64,000 nucleotides of DNA from Thalassospira sp. (GTDB lineage Bacteria > Pseudomonadota > Alphaproteobacteria > Rhodospirillales > Thalassospiraceae), in the NCBI RefSeq assembly GCF_002709775.1, contig NZ_PAQR01000027.1:22545-86544 (forward strand), read 5' to 3'. Position 1 is the first letter of the stretch. Every line of letters starts with the position of its first letter. This document shows, piece after piece, positions 44,058-53,125 of the stretch. The notes beneath the pieces were generated by a model. The model saw nothing but the letters and a program-made list of their open reading frames with translations. It made no database searches and was not told where the DNA came from. The position numbers were made by a program, and so were the translations under genes.

Positions 44058-45176
44058 CTAGATAAACAGGGTCAGAACCCCGGTATAGCCATAGAAACGG
44101 TCATTGCAAATTTCGCCATTGCCGTAAAAACCGGTCAGTGGCAAATCGCCCAATTCATCACGAATGATCATCATTTCGCGGCTTTCGGTGCCAAACAGAT
44201 GCGGGCCACGAGCGACACAGCTGCAATAAAGCGCACCGCGCGGTTTTCCCGGCAGGCGTTTTTGCAAATCAGCCAGCATACGACGCAAATCCTGCTCGGC
44301 GGCCGCCCCATCACGGCGGACAAAGCGGATGGCGTCACCCGCCTGCACATCACCGCTGATCGCGATCATGTTGTTTTGCGGATCAATCCCCATCAGATTG
44401 CGCACAACGAAATCACCGGTATCAGACCCCGGCACCATAAGAGCCGCGTGATAGCGCCCCGATGCCATGGATTGTTCACCGCCATCAGAATCAAGCTCTT
44501 CCTTGAGCACCTCAAGCGCGGGGCGATCATCAAGCGTGGCAACAATGCCTTCGCGGCCTTCGGTCACGCGATGGACCGGGCCGACCGGGGTGCAGGCCTG
44601 ACTGATGCCGACCTGGACACTGGTCTTGCCATCAAAAAGAACACCCGAAAGACCGCCATCAACCACACGATCAGCAATCTGTGGCGCGCCACGTTCGCCC
44701 GATGCAATGCCGCCCACCAGATAGGTCGAACCCAATCGCGCCAGTTCGGCCAATTGACCAAGGCTGTCGGGTGCGCCGGGATCGCCATGCACCAGACCAA
44801 AGATCGGCTGCAGGCGATCAATCGCGCTTTGCAGATCAGGCGCATCCAGATCGGCATCGGATTTGAGCGGTTGGAAGATATGGAATTCGTCACGGGCAAA
44901 GGGGGCCACCATGACAGAAGCCGCCGGAACCCCGAAATAGGCCCGCCCCGATCCGCAGACCCCAACACCGGACGTTCCGATCCAGTGTTCAATCGACAGG
45001 CGGGAACGCAGGAAGGTCAGGATACTGCCAAGATCTTCGGCAAGCGGTTCGGAGACATATAAAAAAGCCAGCGCCTGTTTGGGCAGCGGTTCCTTTTCGA
45101 GAAGTTCTGCAAGCTCGGATGCGACCGAGGCCCAGTTTTCGCCGCTGGCATGTGCCGCTCGAAATTCCGCCGTCAT
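44058..45176 (-). CDS. FIST-domain protein (FIST_N + FIST_C)
   Basis: 372 residues from the ATG at 45176 with GGGAGA upstream; a longer frame to 45290 is unlikely. The FIST domain is a proposed sensory domain that binds small ligands such as amino acids and often joins signalling proteins. Seen: IGTSGVGVCGSGRAYFGVPAAS in FIST_N; LYCSCVARGPHLFGTESREMMIIRDELGDLPLTGFYGNGEI in FIST_C, with GxFxxGE and Cys residues typical of the family. Here it stands without a kinase or cyclase domain. Confidence 0.9.
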   Translation of the reverse strand: MTAEFRAAHASGENWASVASELAELLEKEPLPKQALAFLYVSEPLAEDLGSILTFLRSRLSIEHWIGTSGVGVCGSGRAYFGVPAASVMVAPFARDEFHIFQPLKSDADLDAPDLQSAIDRLQPIFGLVHGDPGAPDSLGQLAELARLGSTYLVGGIASGERGAPQIADRVVDGGLSGVLFDGKTSVQVGISQACTPVGPVHRVTEGREGIVATLDDRPALEVLKEELDSDGGEQSMASGRYHAALMVPGSDTGDFVVRNLMGIDPQNNMIAISGDVQAGDAIRFVRRDGAAAEQDLRRMLADLQKRLPGKPRGALYCSCVARGPHLFGTESREMMIIRDELGDLPLTGFYGNGEICNDRFYGYTGVLTLFI

Positions 45177-45320
45177 GCTGTCTCCCGTTACTGACTGGTC
45201 AGGCTGCCCGGGTCTTGTGCCCGGTCGCGAACCAGAAATCCACTTTCCTACATCTAAGCATTGCGCCAACCCTTCGACAAGGGCCAGCACGGCGGTTTGT
45301 CACCCAGACCGAGCCAACCG

Positions 45321-46025
45321 TCAGGCGACATGCTTGCGCAAAATCTCCATCGCGGCATTTAGCTGCGTCATGCGCTGGTGGGAGCCATAATTGCTGTCGG
45401 GATGGTGGATGGCGGCAAGAACGCGGTATTTGGCACGGATTGCGCGGAGGTCCGGACGGGCACTTGGCGGAAAGCCCATGACATGAAGGGCCTCGTTAAA
45501 GGTCGTCACACCGCGATCCAGCGGATCAAAGGCAAGATTATCAACAATCTGGCGCAGCCGTTCGAGTTCTTCACGTGACTGCAGAAGTTCAACAGGCGGT
45601 TCCGCCTGACGTTTCTTGAGCGCGCGCGCTTCTTCAAGGGCTGCGCGTTCGGCGGCGAGAACATCGGATTTCTCAACGCGCATATTTACATCGCCGGCAT
45701 CAAAGTCGATCGCCATTTGCAGCGCCTTGCGCACGGTGACCACCGAAAAGCCCGGCGGCAGGCGCAATTGCAGGCGGGGTTTACGCCGCCACGGGCGCCC
45801 TTCGGCCGGTCCGGACTTCAACACAATGGTTTCGCGATCACTTTTCGGCGGGTCGCCGGGGTCCTGATATTCCTCAATCGCCTTTTCCGGGACGATCAGC
45901 ATGACCGAGCGCGCCAGATCGGCGGCATTAACACCGCGCCGTTCTGCCAGTTGCAGCACCGCATCGCGAAAGATCGAGGAACAGGGAATGGTGTAGGACT
46001 GCTTGACGGTGGAAGAAGACGACAC
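45321..46025 (-). CDS. J-domain protein with an unknown N-terminal region
   Basis: 234 residues, GTG start with AAGGGA 7 nt upstream. Residues 190-232 form a J domain: DLRAIRAKYRVLAAIHHPDSN with the essential HPD at 208-210, then QLNAAMEILRKH. It should stimulate a DnaK-type chaperone. The first ~180 residues include YTIPCSSIFRDAVLQLAERRGVNAADLARSV, like a ribbon-helix-helix or DNA-binding helix pair, and a coiled helix 120-165 (AAERAALEEARALKKRQA). A J domain at the C-terminus with this N-part is common in Rhodospirillales but unnamed. Confidence 0.85.
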   Translation of the reverse strand: MSSSSTVKQSYTIPCSSIFRDAVLQLAERRGVNAADLARSVMLIVPEKAIEEYQDPGDPPKSDRETIVLKSGPAEGRPWRRKPRLQLRLPPGFSVVTVRKALQMAIDFDAGDVNMRVEKSDVLAAERAALEEARALKKRQAEPPVELLQSREELERLRQIVDNLAFDPLDRGVTTFNEALHVMGFPPSARPDLRAIRAKYRVLAAIHHPDSNYGSHQRMTQLNAAMEILRKHVA

Positions 46026-47068
46026 AGAACAATCCCTTTAAGGCATTGAAGCATTTGACTTAAATAGACAACACCAAGCGTTGAATGCGCAGATCACACT
46101 TGCCGTTCAGCTTGATATTTACGAAGTGTATCGACGGATTCCGGCCCCTGCAACTGCATTTGCAGTCAAAATTGAATCGCTTCCGATTCATTCACAGGCC
46201 AATTGGCGACTCGTTGGGAATCAAAGGAGTCCCCTTATGCCGATCAACATATTGATATCGCTGATAATTTGGCATCTGACGTGTATTTCCCACACCCGCT
46301 ACGCCTATTTCGGCCAGTTGGAAGTTATCCACAGAACGCACATTGCGAGCACAGGGGCCGACGTCCCTCAAAGTATTGAATTATATAGATTTATCTTAAA
46401 TTCACCGCAAAATACGCTCAACCTCCCGGTAAAGGCAAAACCTTCAAATTCCGAATTTTCTGTCGGCCTCCTGTTGGGGAAGATTTTCAAAAACAACATA
46501 TGCAGTTAATCAAAAGACAGTTCGGAACATAACCGAAAGTAAATGAGGTGTTAATTTCACACCAAACACCCTGTTTTGGTCCCCAAATGGGGATTTTCAG
46601 GCGAGATTCATGGGGCGAACACCACCGGGTTACACCATCTAACTTATTGATATTATTCCGTTCTTGAACTTCCCGGCGGAATCCCCACGCCTTTGGAGGG
46701 TTTGTCGGGACAATCGTTTCGGGTTGTTGATGTTTTCTATCTACATATGCAGTTTTTTAGGACTTTGATGCGGCATAATTGCGCTGATTTGGGAATTTGT
46801 GAAATTTTATAACCTGCTGAAAGCCGCATAAACCCTTGGAAAGCGGTTGATTTTCCGCATCGCCGTAAAACCGGGCGCAAGAATTGTTCACGCGTCCTTT
46901 TCCCGCCCGCCTGTTCGCAGCTGCGGTGATGCGAAGCATGAGTGTCTTAACAAAAGCGGGGTTTGGTTAAGGCTGTGGTGCGACGATTTCACCCCGATGG
47001 CTGAAACTGGCGGCTTTCGGGGAATTTCGCGCCAGGCGCCTGCCCGGAAGACAGAGGGCTTTCGGGGC
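46026..47068. other. 1-kb AT-rich intergenic region
   Basis: The longest gap of the window, clearly poorer in G+C than its neighbours. A perfect DnaA-box TTATCCACA lies at 46325-46333. GANTC methylation sites look frequent (about six in 46130-46680). AT-rich stretch 46378-46410 (ATTGAATTATATAGATTTAT). No further DnaA boxes and none of the usual alphaproteobacterial origin neighbours (hemE, parAB, gidAB) are seen, so I do not call it an origin. One possible orphan gene at 46237-46509 is listed separately. Confidence 0.4.
46237..46509 (+). CDS. Possible orphan small protein
   Basis: 90 residues from an ATG preceded by AAAGGAG at 9 nt. Start MPINILISLIIWHLTCISHT is hydrophobic, the rest polar with no family likeness. 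Codon use (ATA, TTA, AAT) and base composition differ from real genes nearby. The good ribosome site is the only support. Confidence 0.3.
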   Translation: MPINILISLIIWHLTCISHTRYAYFGQLEVIHRTHIASTGADVPQSIELYRFILNSPQNTLNLPVKAKPSNSEFSVGLLLGKIFKNNICS

Positions 47069-47794
47069 TCAACTGGCATCCGTGGTTTGCAGCAGGCCAA
47101 TCACATCGGGTAGGATCCGCTTGACGATGACGTCGACGCCTTCGGCATTGGGGTGCATGCCGTCATCCTGATTAAGGCCGGGTTCTGCGGCGACGCCTTC
47201 AAGGAAAAACGGATAAAGATCAACCTGATAGCTGCTGGCGAGATCGGGATAGATGCTGTTGAATTCATCACCATAGGCAGCCCCCATATTGGGCGGGGCC
47301 ATCATGCCGGCCAGCAGGACATCGACATCCATGCCGCGCAGTTTTTCAAGGATTTCTGCAAGGTTCTCGCGGGTTTGAGACGGCTCCATCCCGCGCAGGG
47401 CATCATTGGCGCCCAGTTCAAGCAAGACGGCATCAGGCTTTTCAACCAATGCCCAGTCAAGGCGGGCAAGGCCCGCTGCCGTGGTATCGCCCGAAACCGA
47501 ACTGTTGATGACTTCCACGTCATGGCCGGCTTCCTTGAGTGCTGCCTGAAGCTTGGGGGCGAAGCCGTTTTCATGGGCCAGGCCATAGCCCGCCATCAGG
47601 CTATCGCCAAATAAAACAAGGGTTTTTGGCGTTTGATCGGCATCCTGCGCACGGGTTTCATAGGCAAAACCGCCCACCCCAAGCGTTGCAACGGCAAGGG
47701 TCGCAAGCGCCAAGCGCGCGGATTTGCGTGCCCGTGATGCCAGCTTGTGCGTGAACTTGATTACAGTGTGACCTTGCCCAAACGCCAAATTCAT
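47069..47794 (-). CDS. tesA: SGNH-hydrolase: acyl-CoA thioesterase / arylesterase TesA
   Basis: 241 residues from the ATG at 47794, with AAGGTGAG 7 nt upstream. Long positively charged signal region (HKLASRARKSARLALATLAVATLGVGGFA, cleavage after TRA). Block I FGDSLMAGYG with Ser 65, block III ELGANDALRG, and block V DGMHPNAEG with the catalytic Asp and His. TesA cleaves acyl-CoA, lysophospholipids and aryl esters in the periplasm. It is divergent from ybbA, as in E. coli. Confidence 0.93.
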   Translation of the reverse strand: MNLAFGQGHTVIKFTHKLASRARKSARLALATLAVATLGVGGFAYETRAQDADQTPKTLVLFGDSLMAGYGLAHENGFAPKLQAALKEAGHDVEVINSSVSGDTTAAGLARLDWALVEKPDAVLLELGANDALRGMEPSQTRENLAEILEKLRGMDVDVLLAGMMAPPNMGAAYGDEFNSIYPDLASSYQVDLYPFFLEGVAAEPGLNQDDGMHPNAEGVDVIVKRILPDVIGLLQTTDAS

Positions 47795-47973
47795 TACAAA
47801 TCTCACCTTGATATGCTGCGATCTTGCGAGAACGGTTTGCAACCGTTTACCCTTATAGAACGCAGACAGAAGTCATTCAGATCAAAAGAAGTCTGAACCA
47901 GAAACGTCCTGATCCGTAAGCTTATGTAACCTGCTTTGTTGATCTTGCAACGGACAACCCGATAGGACCTGAA

Positions 47974-48720
47974 ATGAGTGTGACCGAAACCACCACGATA
48001 CCGGAACAAAATATCGCGGCATCTGGTGAAGTGCCAAAACAGACAATTGATGTGCAAAACCTGAAGCTGCGGCTGCAGGGTCCGGCCGGGATTGTCGAGA
48101 TCCTTAAGGGGGTCGATCTGTCGATTGGCGCTGGCGAGCGCGTGTCCCTTGTTGGTCCGTCCGGGTCGGGCAAGACATCCCTTTTGATGGTTATTGCCGG
48201 ACTGGAACAAGCCCAGGAAGGTGTGGTGAAGGTCTGCGGCAACGACTTGCGCGCCCTTGATGAAGACGGGCTGGCACTTTATCGCCGCCATCATGTCGGC
48301 ATCGTGTTTCAGGACTTCCATCTGATCCCGACCATGAGCGCATTGGAGAACGTTGCGCTTCCGATGGAATTCGCCGGACGCAAGGATGCCTTTGAAAAGG
48401 CGCGCGAGGAACTGGAACATGTCGGGCTGGGTCATCGTACCGATCACTATCCGGGGCAGCTATCAGGCGGGGAGCAGCAGCGTGTTGCGCTGGCGCGTGC
48501 GCTCGCCACCGATCCGGAGCTTTTGCTGGCCGATGAGCCGACCGGCAACCTTGATGGCACGACCGGTGAAACGATTATCGAATTGCTGTTTGATCTGACC
48601 AAACGGCGCGGATCGACTTTGCTTTTGATTACCCATGATCCGGGGCTTGCCGAGCGGTGTGATCGCACGGTGATGCTGCGGGACGGCGAAATCGTTTCGC
48701 ATCTGGAATCGCAGTCATGA
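47974..48720 (+). CDS. ybbA: ABC transporter ATPase YbbA
   Basis: 248 residues of a LolD/MacB-like ATPase: Walker A GPSGSGKT, the FQDFHLIPTMSALENVALP block, LSGGEQQRVALARALA and LLLADEPTGNLD, then LLITHD. It is paired with the YbbP-type permease that follows (ATGA overlap of 4 bp). The ybbA-ybbP-tesA cluster is conserved in proteobacteria, and the transport substrate is unknown. Confidence 0.93.
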   Translation: MSVTETTTIPEQNIAASGEVPKQTIDVQNLKLRLQGPAGIVEILKGVDLSIGAGERVSLVGPSGSGKTSLLMVIAGLEQAQEGVVKVCGNDLRALDEDGLALYRRHHVGIVFQDFHLIPTMSALENVALPMEFAGRKDAFEKAREELEHVGLGHRTDHYPGQLSGGEQQRVALARALATDPELLLADEPTGNLDGTTGETIIELLFDLTKRRGSTLLLITHDPGLAERCDRTVMLRDGEIVSHLESQS

Positions 48721-51275
48721 GCACAGCTTCTTCCCCCACAGACGGTGCGGACCGCCTTTGGTCCATTGCCTGGCGGGTCTGCCGGCGCGAGTTGCGCGGC
48801 GGGCTGTCGGGTTTTCGTATTTTCCTGGCCTGCCTTGCGCTTGGTGTCGGCTCGATCGCGGCCGTCGGAAACGTTTCGGAATCCGTTCTATCGGCACTTG
48901 AGCGTGACGGGCGGAAGCTTTTGGGTGGCGATGTTGAACTGCGCCTGACCCATCAAGAAGCCACTGGCGATCAGATCGACTGGCTGACCGCCAACACGGA
49001 ACGAGTGGCCGAACTCGCCACCATGCGCACCACGGCCTATGGCCCCGACCAGCGCCGCTTGGTGGAGCTTAAGGCGGTTGATGACGCCTATCCGCTGTTT
49101 GGCGAGATGGAGCTTGCCGATGGCGTGCCCTTTGATGGCATCCTTGATCAGAAGGATGGCGTTTGGGGGGCCGTGACCGAGGCCGGCTTGCTTGAACGGC
49201 TTCGGATCAATGTCGGTGATACGGTTGCGCTTGGCGATATTGATGTTCAGATCCGCGGCGTCATCGCGACCGAGCCCGACAAGGCTGTTGGCTTTTTCAA
49301 CTTTGGCCCGCGCCTGATGGTGTCGATGGACGGGTTGATGGATACCGGGCTGGTGCAGCCCGGAAGCCTGATCCGCTATTATTACGCTTTGGATATCAAT
49401 TACAATGAAACCCCGACCGCCTTTCGCGAACGGCTTGAAGAGCGGTTTGAGGATGCGGGCTGGCGCATTCGCGATACGGCCAATGCCAACCCGGGGCTGA
49501 AACGCTTTATCGAACGCCTTACCCTGTTCCTGACCCTTGTCGGTTTGTCGGCACTTCTGGTTGGCGGCATCGGGGTGGCCAATGCGGTGCGTAGCCATAT
49601 CGAAAGCAAAACATCCGTCATTGCGACACTTAAATCCATCGGGGCCTCGCATGCGCTGGTGCTTCGGATTTACTTCCTGCAGATCCTTGTGCTGGCCCTG
49701 ATCGGGATTGGCATCGGGCTTCTGATCGGTGCGGTGACACCGGCATTGATTGCGCCGCTTCTGTCTGGGCGGTTGCCGATTGACGTGACACTGGGTCCGG
49801 CATTGCCGTCGCTTGTCATTGCGACCAGCTTTGGGGTTTTGACCACTTTGGTCTTTGCCCTGCCATCGCTTTTGCGCGCGCGTGAAATTCCGGCAGCACG
49901 ATTGTTCCGGGCCAGTGCGGGTCTGTTTAGTGGCAGTCCGGTGCGCAAGCGTGACCTGCCCTATATCGGCGTGCCGTTGGTTTTGTTGCTGATCCTGACT
50001 GTCCTGACCGCGACCGACAAGGCGATTGCCCTTGGCTTTATTGGCGGGTCGACAGCGGCTGTGGTGATTTTCACCTATGCCGGGCAAAGTATCGTATCCC
50101 TTTCGAAACGGTTGATCACGGGACGCAGTGCCTTTTCCAGACTGGCGCTGGCCAACCTGCACCGTCCGGGGGCCAGCACCGTGCCGGTTGCGCTGTCGCT
50201 TGGATTGGGGCTCACACTTCTGGTGACGATTTCGGGGATCGAGGGCAACCTTGATAACGAGATCAACGAGAACCTCCCGGACTCTGCCCCGGCCTTCTTC
50301 TTCCTTGATATCCGCCCGGATCAGATTGATCAGTTCCGCGGCCAGCTTCTGGCACAGGATAATGTTTCGGATATCGAACAAACACCGATGCTGCGTGGTC
50401 GGGTGACGGCGGTCGACGGCGTTAATTCCAACGATGTCGGGCCGGGCGATGATCGCTGGTTCCTGCGCGGTGATCGTGGTTTGACCTTTGCGGCCACCCC
50501 ACCACCCGAAACCAAGCTGGTGCGCGGTGAATGGTGGCCAGCCGATTATAATGACGCCTCCAGGCCGCTTGTTTCGATCAGTGCGGATATCGGCAATGCC
50601 TTTGACCTTGAGCCGGGCGATACATTGACCGTCAATGTGCTGGGCCGCGATATCACGGCCGAGATTGCCAACTGGCGCGAGATCGAATGGCAAAGCCTTC
50701 GCATGAATTTCGCCATGGTGTTTTCACCGGGCCTGATCGACAAGGCACCCTATAGCCTGATCGCCACTGCCCATATGCCGCGCGAAATGGAAGAACCGGT
50801 TGATCGCATGATCGGCCTGGATTTCCCGAATGTCTCGGCCATCCGCGTGCGTGAAGCACTTGAAGCCGCCAACGCCATTCTGGCGGGGATTGGTACGGCG
50901 CTTAATGCGACCAGCATGATTGCGATTGTGGCAGGTGTGCTGGTGCTGGGTGGGGCGGTTGCCGCCGGTCGACGCAAACGCATATATGATGCCGTGGTGC
51001 TCAAGACTTTGGGGGCAACACGGGCCAACATCCTTTATGCCTATGCACTGGAATACGGGATCCTTGGCCTTGCCACCGGGGTGATCGCGGCCTTGGTCGG
51101 ATCGGTTGCAGCCTGGTCGGTGCTGGTTCTGATCATGGAAGCCAACTGGGTGCTTCTGCCGATGACCATCATCGGACCGATTGCAATTGGCCTGTTTGCC
51201 ACGTTGGCAGCCGGCTTCGTCGGTACCTGGCAAGCGCTGCGCAGCCCGGCCGCCCCGTTGTTGCGCAACGAATAA
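48717..51275 (+). CDS. ybbP: ABC transporter permease YbbP (FtsX-like)
   Basis: 852 residues. FtsX/MacB-like membrane protein: N-terminal helix region (LRGGLSGFRIFLACLALGVG), a large periplasmic domain, then two FtsX permease blocks: VGLSALLVGGIGVANAVRSHIESKTSVIATLKSIGAS and AIVAGVLVLGGAVAAGRRKRIYDAVVLKTLGAT. It works with YbbA, translationally coupled by a 4-bp overlap. Probably moves lipids or signals cell-envelope changes; the role is not shown. Confidence 0.93.
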   Translation: MSTASSPTDGADRLWSIAWRVCRRELRGGLSGFRIFLACLALGVGSIAAVGNVSESVLSALERDGRKLLGGDVELRLTHQEATGDQIDWLTANTERVAELATMRTTAYGPDQRRLVELKAVDDAYPLFGEMELADGVPFDGILDQKDGVWGAVTEAGLLERLRINVGDTVALGDIDVQIRGVIATEPDKAVGFFNFGPRLMVSMDGLMDTGLVQPGSLIRYYYALDINYNETPTAFRERLEERFEDAGWRIRDTANANPGLKRFIERLTLFLTLVGLSALLVGGIGVANAVRSHIESKTSVIATLKSIGASHALVLRIYFLQILVLALIGIGIGLLIGAVTPALIAPLLSGRLPIDVTLGPALPSLVIATSFGVLTTLVFALPSLLRAREIPAARLFRASAGLFSGSPVRKRDLPYIGVPLVLLLILTVLTATDKAIALGFIGGSTAAVVIFTYAGQSIVSLSKRLITGRSAFSRLALANLHRPGASTVPVALSLGLGLTLLVTISGIEGNLDNEINENLPDSAPAFFFLDIRPDQIDQFRGQLLAQDNVSDIEQTPMLRGRVTAVDGVNSNDVGPGDDRWFLRGDRGLTFAATPPPETKLVRGEWWPADYNDASRPLVSISADIGNAFDLEPGDTLTVNVLGRDITAEIANWREIEWQSLRMNFAMVFSPGLIDKAPYSLIATAHMPREMEEPVDRMIGLDFPNVSAIRVREALEAANAILAGIGTALNATSMIAIVAGVLVLGGAVAAGRRKRIYDAVVLKTLGATRANILYAYALEYGILGLATGVIAALVGSVAAWSVLVLIMEANWVLLPMTIIGPIAIGLFATLAAGFVGTWQALRSPAAPLLRNE

Positions 51276-51307
51276 ACCAACGGTCACAAACGACCTTAAT
51301 AAACAGG

Positions 51308-51346
51308 CAAGGCCGGATCCCGATGGACCCGGCCTTGTTTTTTGCA
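51308..51346 (+). terminator. Rho-independent terminator after ybbP
   Basis: CAAGGCCGG (51308-51316) and CCGGCCTTG (51329-51337) followed by TTTTTT. Position is between convergent ybbP and the acyl-CoA synthetase gene. Confidence 0.85.
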
Positions 51347-51386
51347 AAAACCGTTTCGTAAACGATTTAAAATCAGGAACCGATCA

Positions 51387-53003
51387 TCACGCGATATCGC
51401 GCAAGGCACGGCGAACGACCTTGCCAGTCGTTGTCATCGGCAATTGATCGAGGAAGGCGATCTCGCGGGGATATTCGTGTGCCGCCAGCCGGGTTTTGAC
51501 GAAATCCTTGATTTCGCTTTCAAGCTCCGGGCTTTGGGCAAAGCCGTCGGCGAGCACGACAAAGGCCTTTACGATCTGACCGCGCTGATCATCGGGTTTG
51601 CCAATCACGCCGGCCATGCGGATGGCGGGATGAGCAATCAGGCAATCTTCGATCTCGCCCGGGCCGATGCGATAGCCGGCCGAGCTGATGACATCATCAT
51701 CGCGCCCGACAAAGCGGATATAGCCATCAGCATCGACACAACCCATATCGCCGGTCAGCAGCCATTCACCGACAAACTTGTCACGCGTGGCTTCAGGATT
51801 GCGCCAGTATTCAAGGAACATCACCGGATCGGGCGCACGCACGGCAATACGGCCCATTTCACCGGGTTCCAGCACCTTGCCGCCCAGATCAATCACCGCG
51901 ACATCGTGCCCGGGGACCGGACGGCCCATGACACCGGGCTTTGAGGCCATGATCGACTGACAGGAACTGACCACCATGTTGCATTCGGTCTGACCATAAA
52001 ACTCGTTGATCGTGACGCCAAAGACCCGGCGCCCCCAATCAAGGAGTTCTGAACCCAATGTTTCACCACCACTTGCAATAGAGCGAAGTTTAAAATTGAA
52101 CTTTCGCGTCATATCGTCACCGGCAGCGCGCATCATCTTAAGGGCCGTTGGCGGCAGGAAGGTATTGCGCACGCCATATTCAGCCATCAGGCGAAAGGCA
52201 TCTTCGGGCGTGAATTTTTCAAACCGGTGGGCAACCACAGGCACCCCGTGATGCCAGGCGGGCAACAGAACATCCAGAAGCCCGCCGATCCAGGCCCAGT
52301 CGGCCGGGGTCCACATGACATCGCCGTCTTCGGGGAAGAAGTCATGCGACATTTCGACACCGGGCAAATGGCCCAGCAACACCCGATGGGCATGCAAGGC
52401 ACCCTTTGGCTGCCCGGTGGTGCCCGATGTGTAGATGATGAGCGCCGGTTCATCGGCACGGGTGTTGACCGGTTCGAACTCATCACTGGCCTCTGATGAC
52501 AGGGCCTTGAAGTCAAAGCAGTTATCGGGCGCGCCATCAATCACATAGACATATTCAAGGGCCGGCAAAAGATCGCGGATTTCAGCGATTTTGGCAGCGC
52601 CCTCCTTGTCGGTCACCAATGCCTTGGCCGCACAGTTGCCCAGCCGGTATTCCAGCGCATCGACGCCAAACAGCGTAAAGAGTGGCACGGCAATGCCACC
52701 CATCTTGTAGGTCGCGACATGCGCAATCGCCGTTTCCGGGCTTTGCGGCAACAGAATGCCGACCCGGTCACCGCGCCGGATACCATGACGGCGCATGACA
52801 TTGGCAAAGCGGTTCGACAGGCGTTTGATCTGTGAAAAGGTGTAGTCGCGGCGCGTACCATCGCGCCTGCGATGCATCAGTGCCAGACGATCGGGATCGT
52901 CCGCCCATTTGTCGCAAACATCGACGCCGATATTAAAGTGGGTTGGCACGTTCCATGAGAATTGCGAACGCACCGAAGCATAGTCAGAACGACTGCCCAG
53001 CAT
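51387..53003 (-). CDS. AMP-dependent acyl-CoA synthetase, medium-chain type
   Basis: 538 residues. ANL family: YTSGTTGQPKGALHAH is the phosphate loop; NEFYGQTECNM is the adenine motif; LLTGDMGCVDADGYIRFVGRDDDVISSAGYRIGP is the hinge; the C-terminal catalytic Lys is in TTTGKVVRRAL. Sequence style (acsM/prpE-like) suggests activation of acetate, propionate or medium-chain acids by ATP. No beta-oxidation genes are adjacent. Confidence 0.92.
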   Translation of the reverse strand: MLGSRSDYASVRSQFSWNVPTHFNIGVDVCDKWADDPDRLALMHRRRDGTRRDYTFSQIKRLSNRFANVMRRHGIRRGDRVGILLPQSPETAIAHVATYKMGGIAVPLFTLFGVDALEYRLGNCAAKALVTDKEGAAKIAEIRDLLPALEYVYVIDGAPDNCFDFKALSSEASDEFEPVNTRADEPALIIYTSGTTGQPKGALHAHRVLLGHLPGVEMSHDFFPEDGDVMWTPADWAWIGGLLDVLLPAWHHGVPVVAHRFEKFTPEDAFRLMAEYGVRNTFLPPTALKMMRAAGDDMTRKFNFKLRSIASGGETLGSELLDWGRRVFGVTINEFYGQTECNMVVSSCQSIMASKPGVMGRPVPGHDVAVIDLGGKVLEPGEMGRIAVRAPDPVMFLEYWRNPEATRDKFVGEWLLTGDMGCVDADGYIRFVGRDDDVISSAGYRIGPGEIEDCLIAHPAIRMAGVIGKPDDQRGQIVKAFVVLADGFAQSPELESEIKDFVKTRLAAHEYPREIAFLDQLPMTTTGKVVRRALRDIA

Positions 53004-53125
53004 ATTTCCTCCCTGAATTCGCCGCTGTTATTTGTTTTTGGCTGCGGCAAATGTTGCGATGCATGCTAGTGGCAATCGGGAGAAATTGGAAGGTCTCTGT
53101 TCAGGGGACCACTACTTGCGGTCCG

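Noticed and set aside
46026..47068. Chromosomal replication origin
   Set aside because: Only one perfect DnaA box and none of the usual origin neighbours.
48888..50693. 601-codon open frame antisense to ybbP
   Set aside because: The plus-strand permease is convincing over its full length; the antisense product is His/Gln/Arg-rich and unlike any protein.
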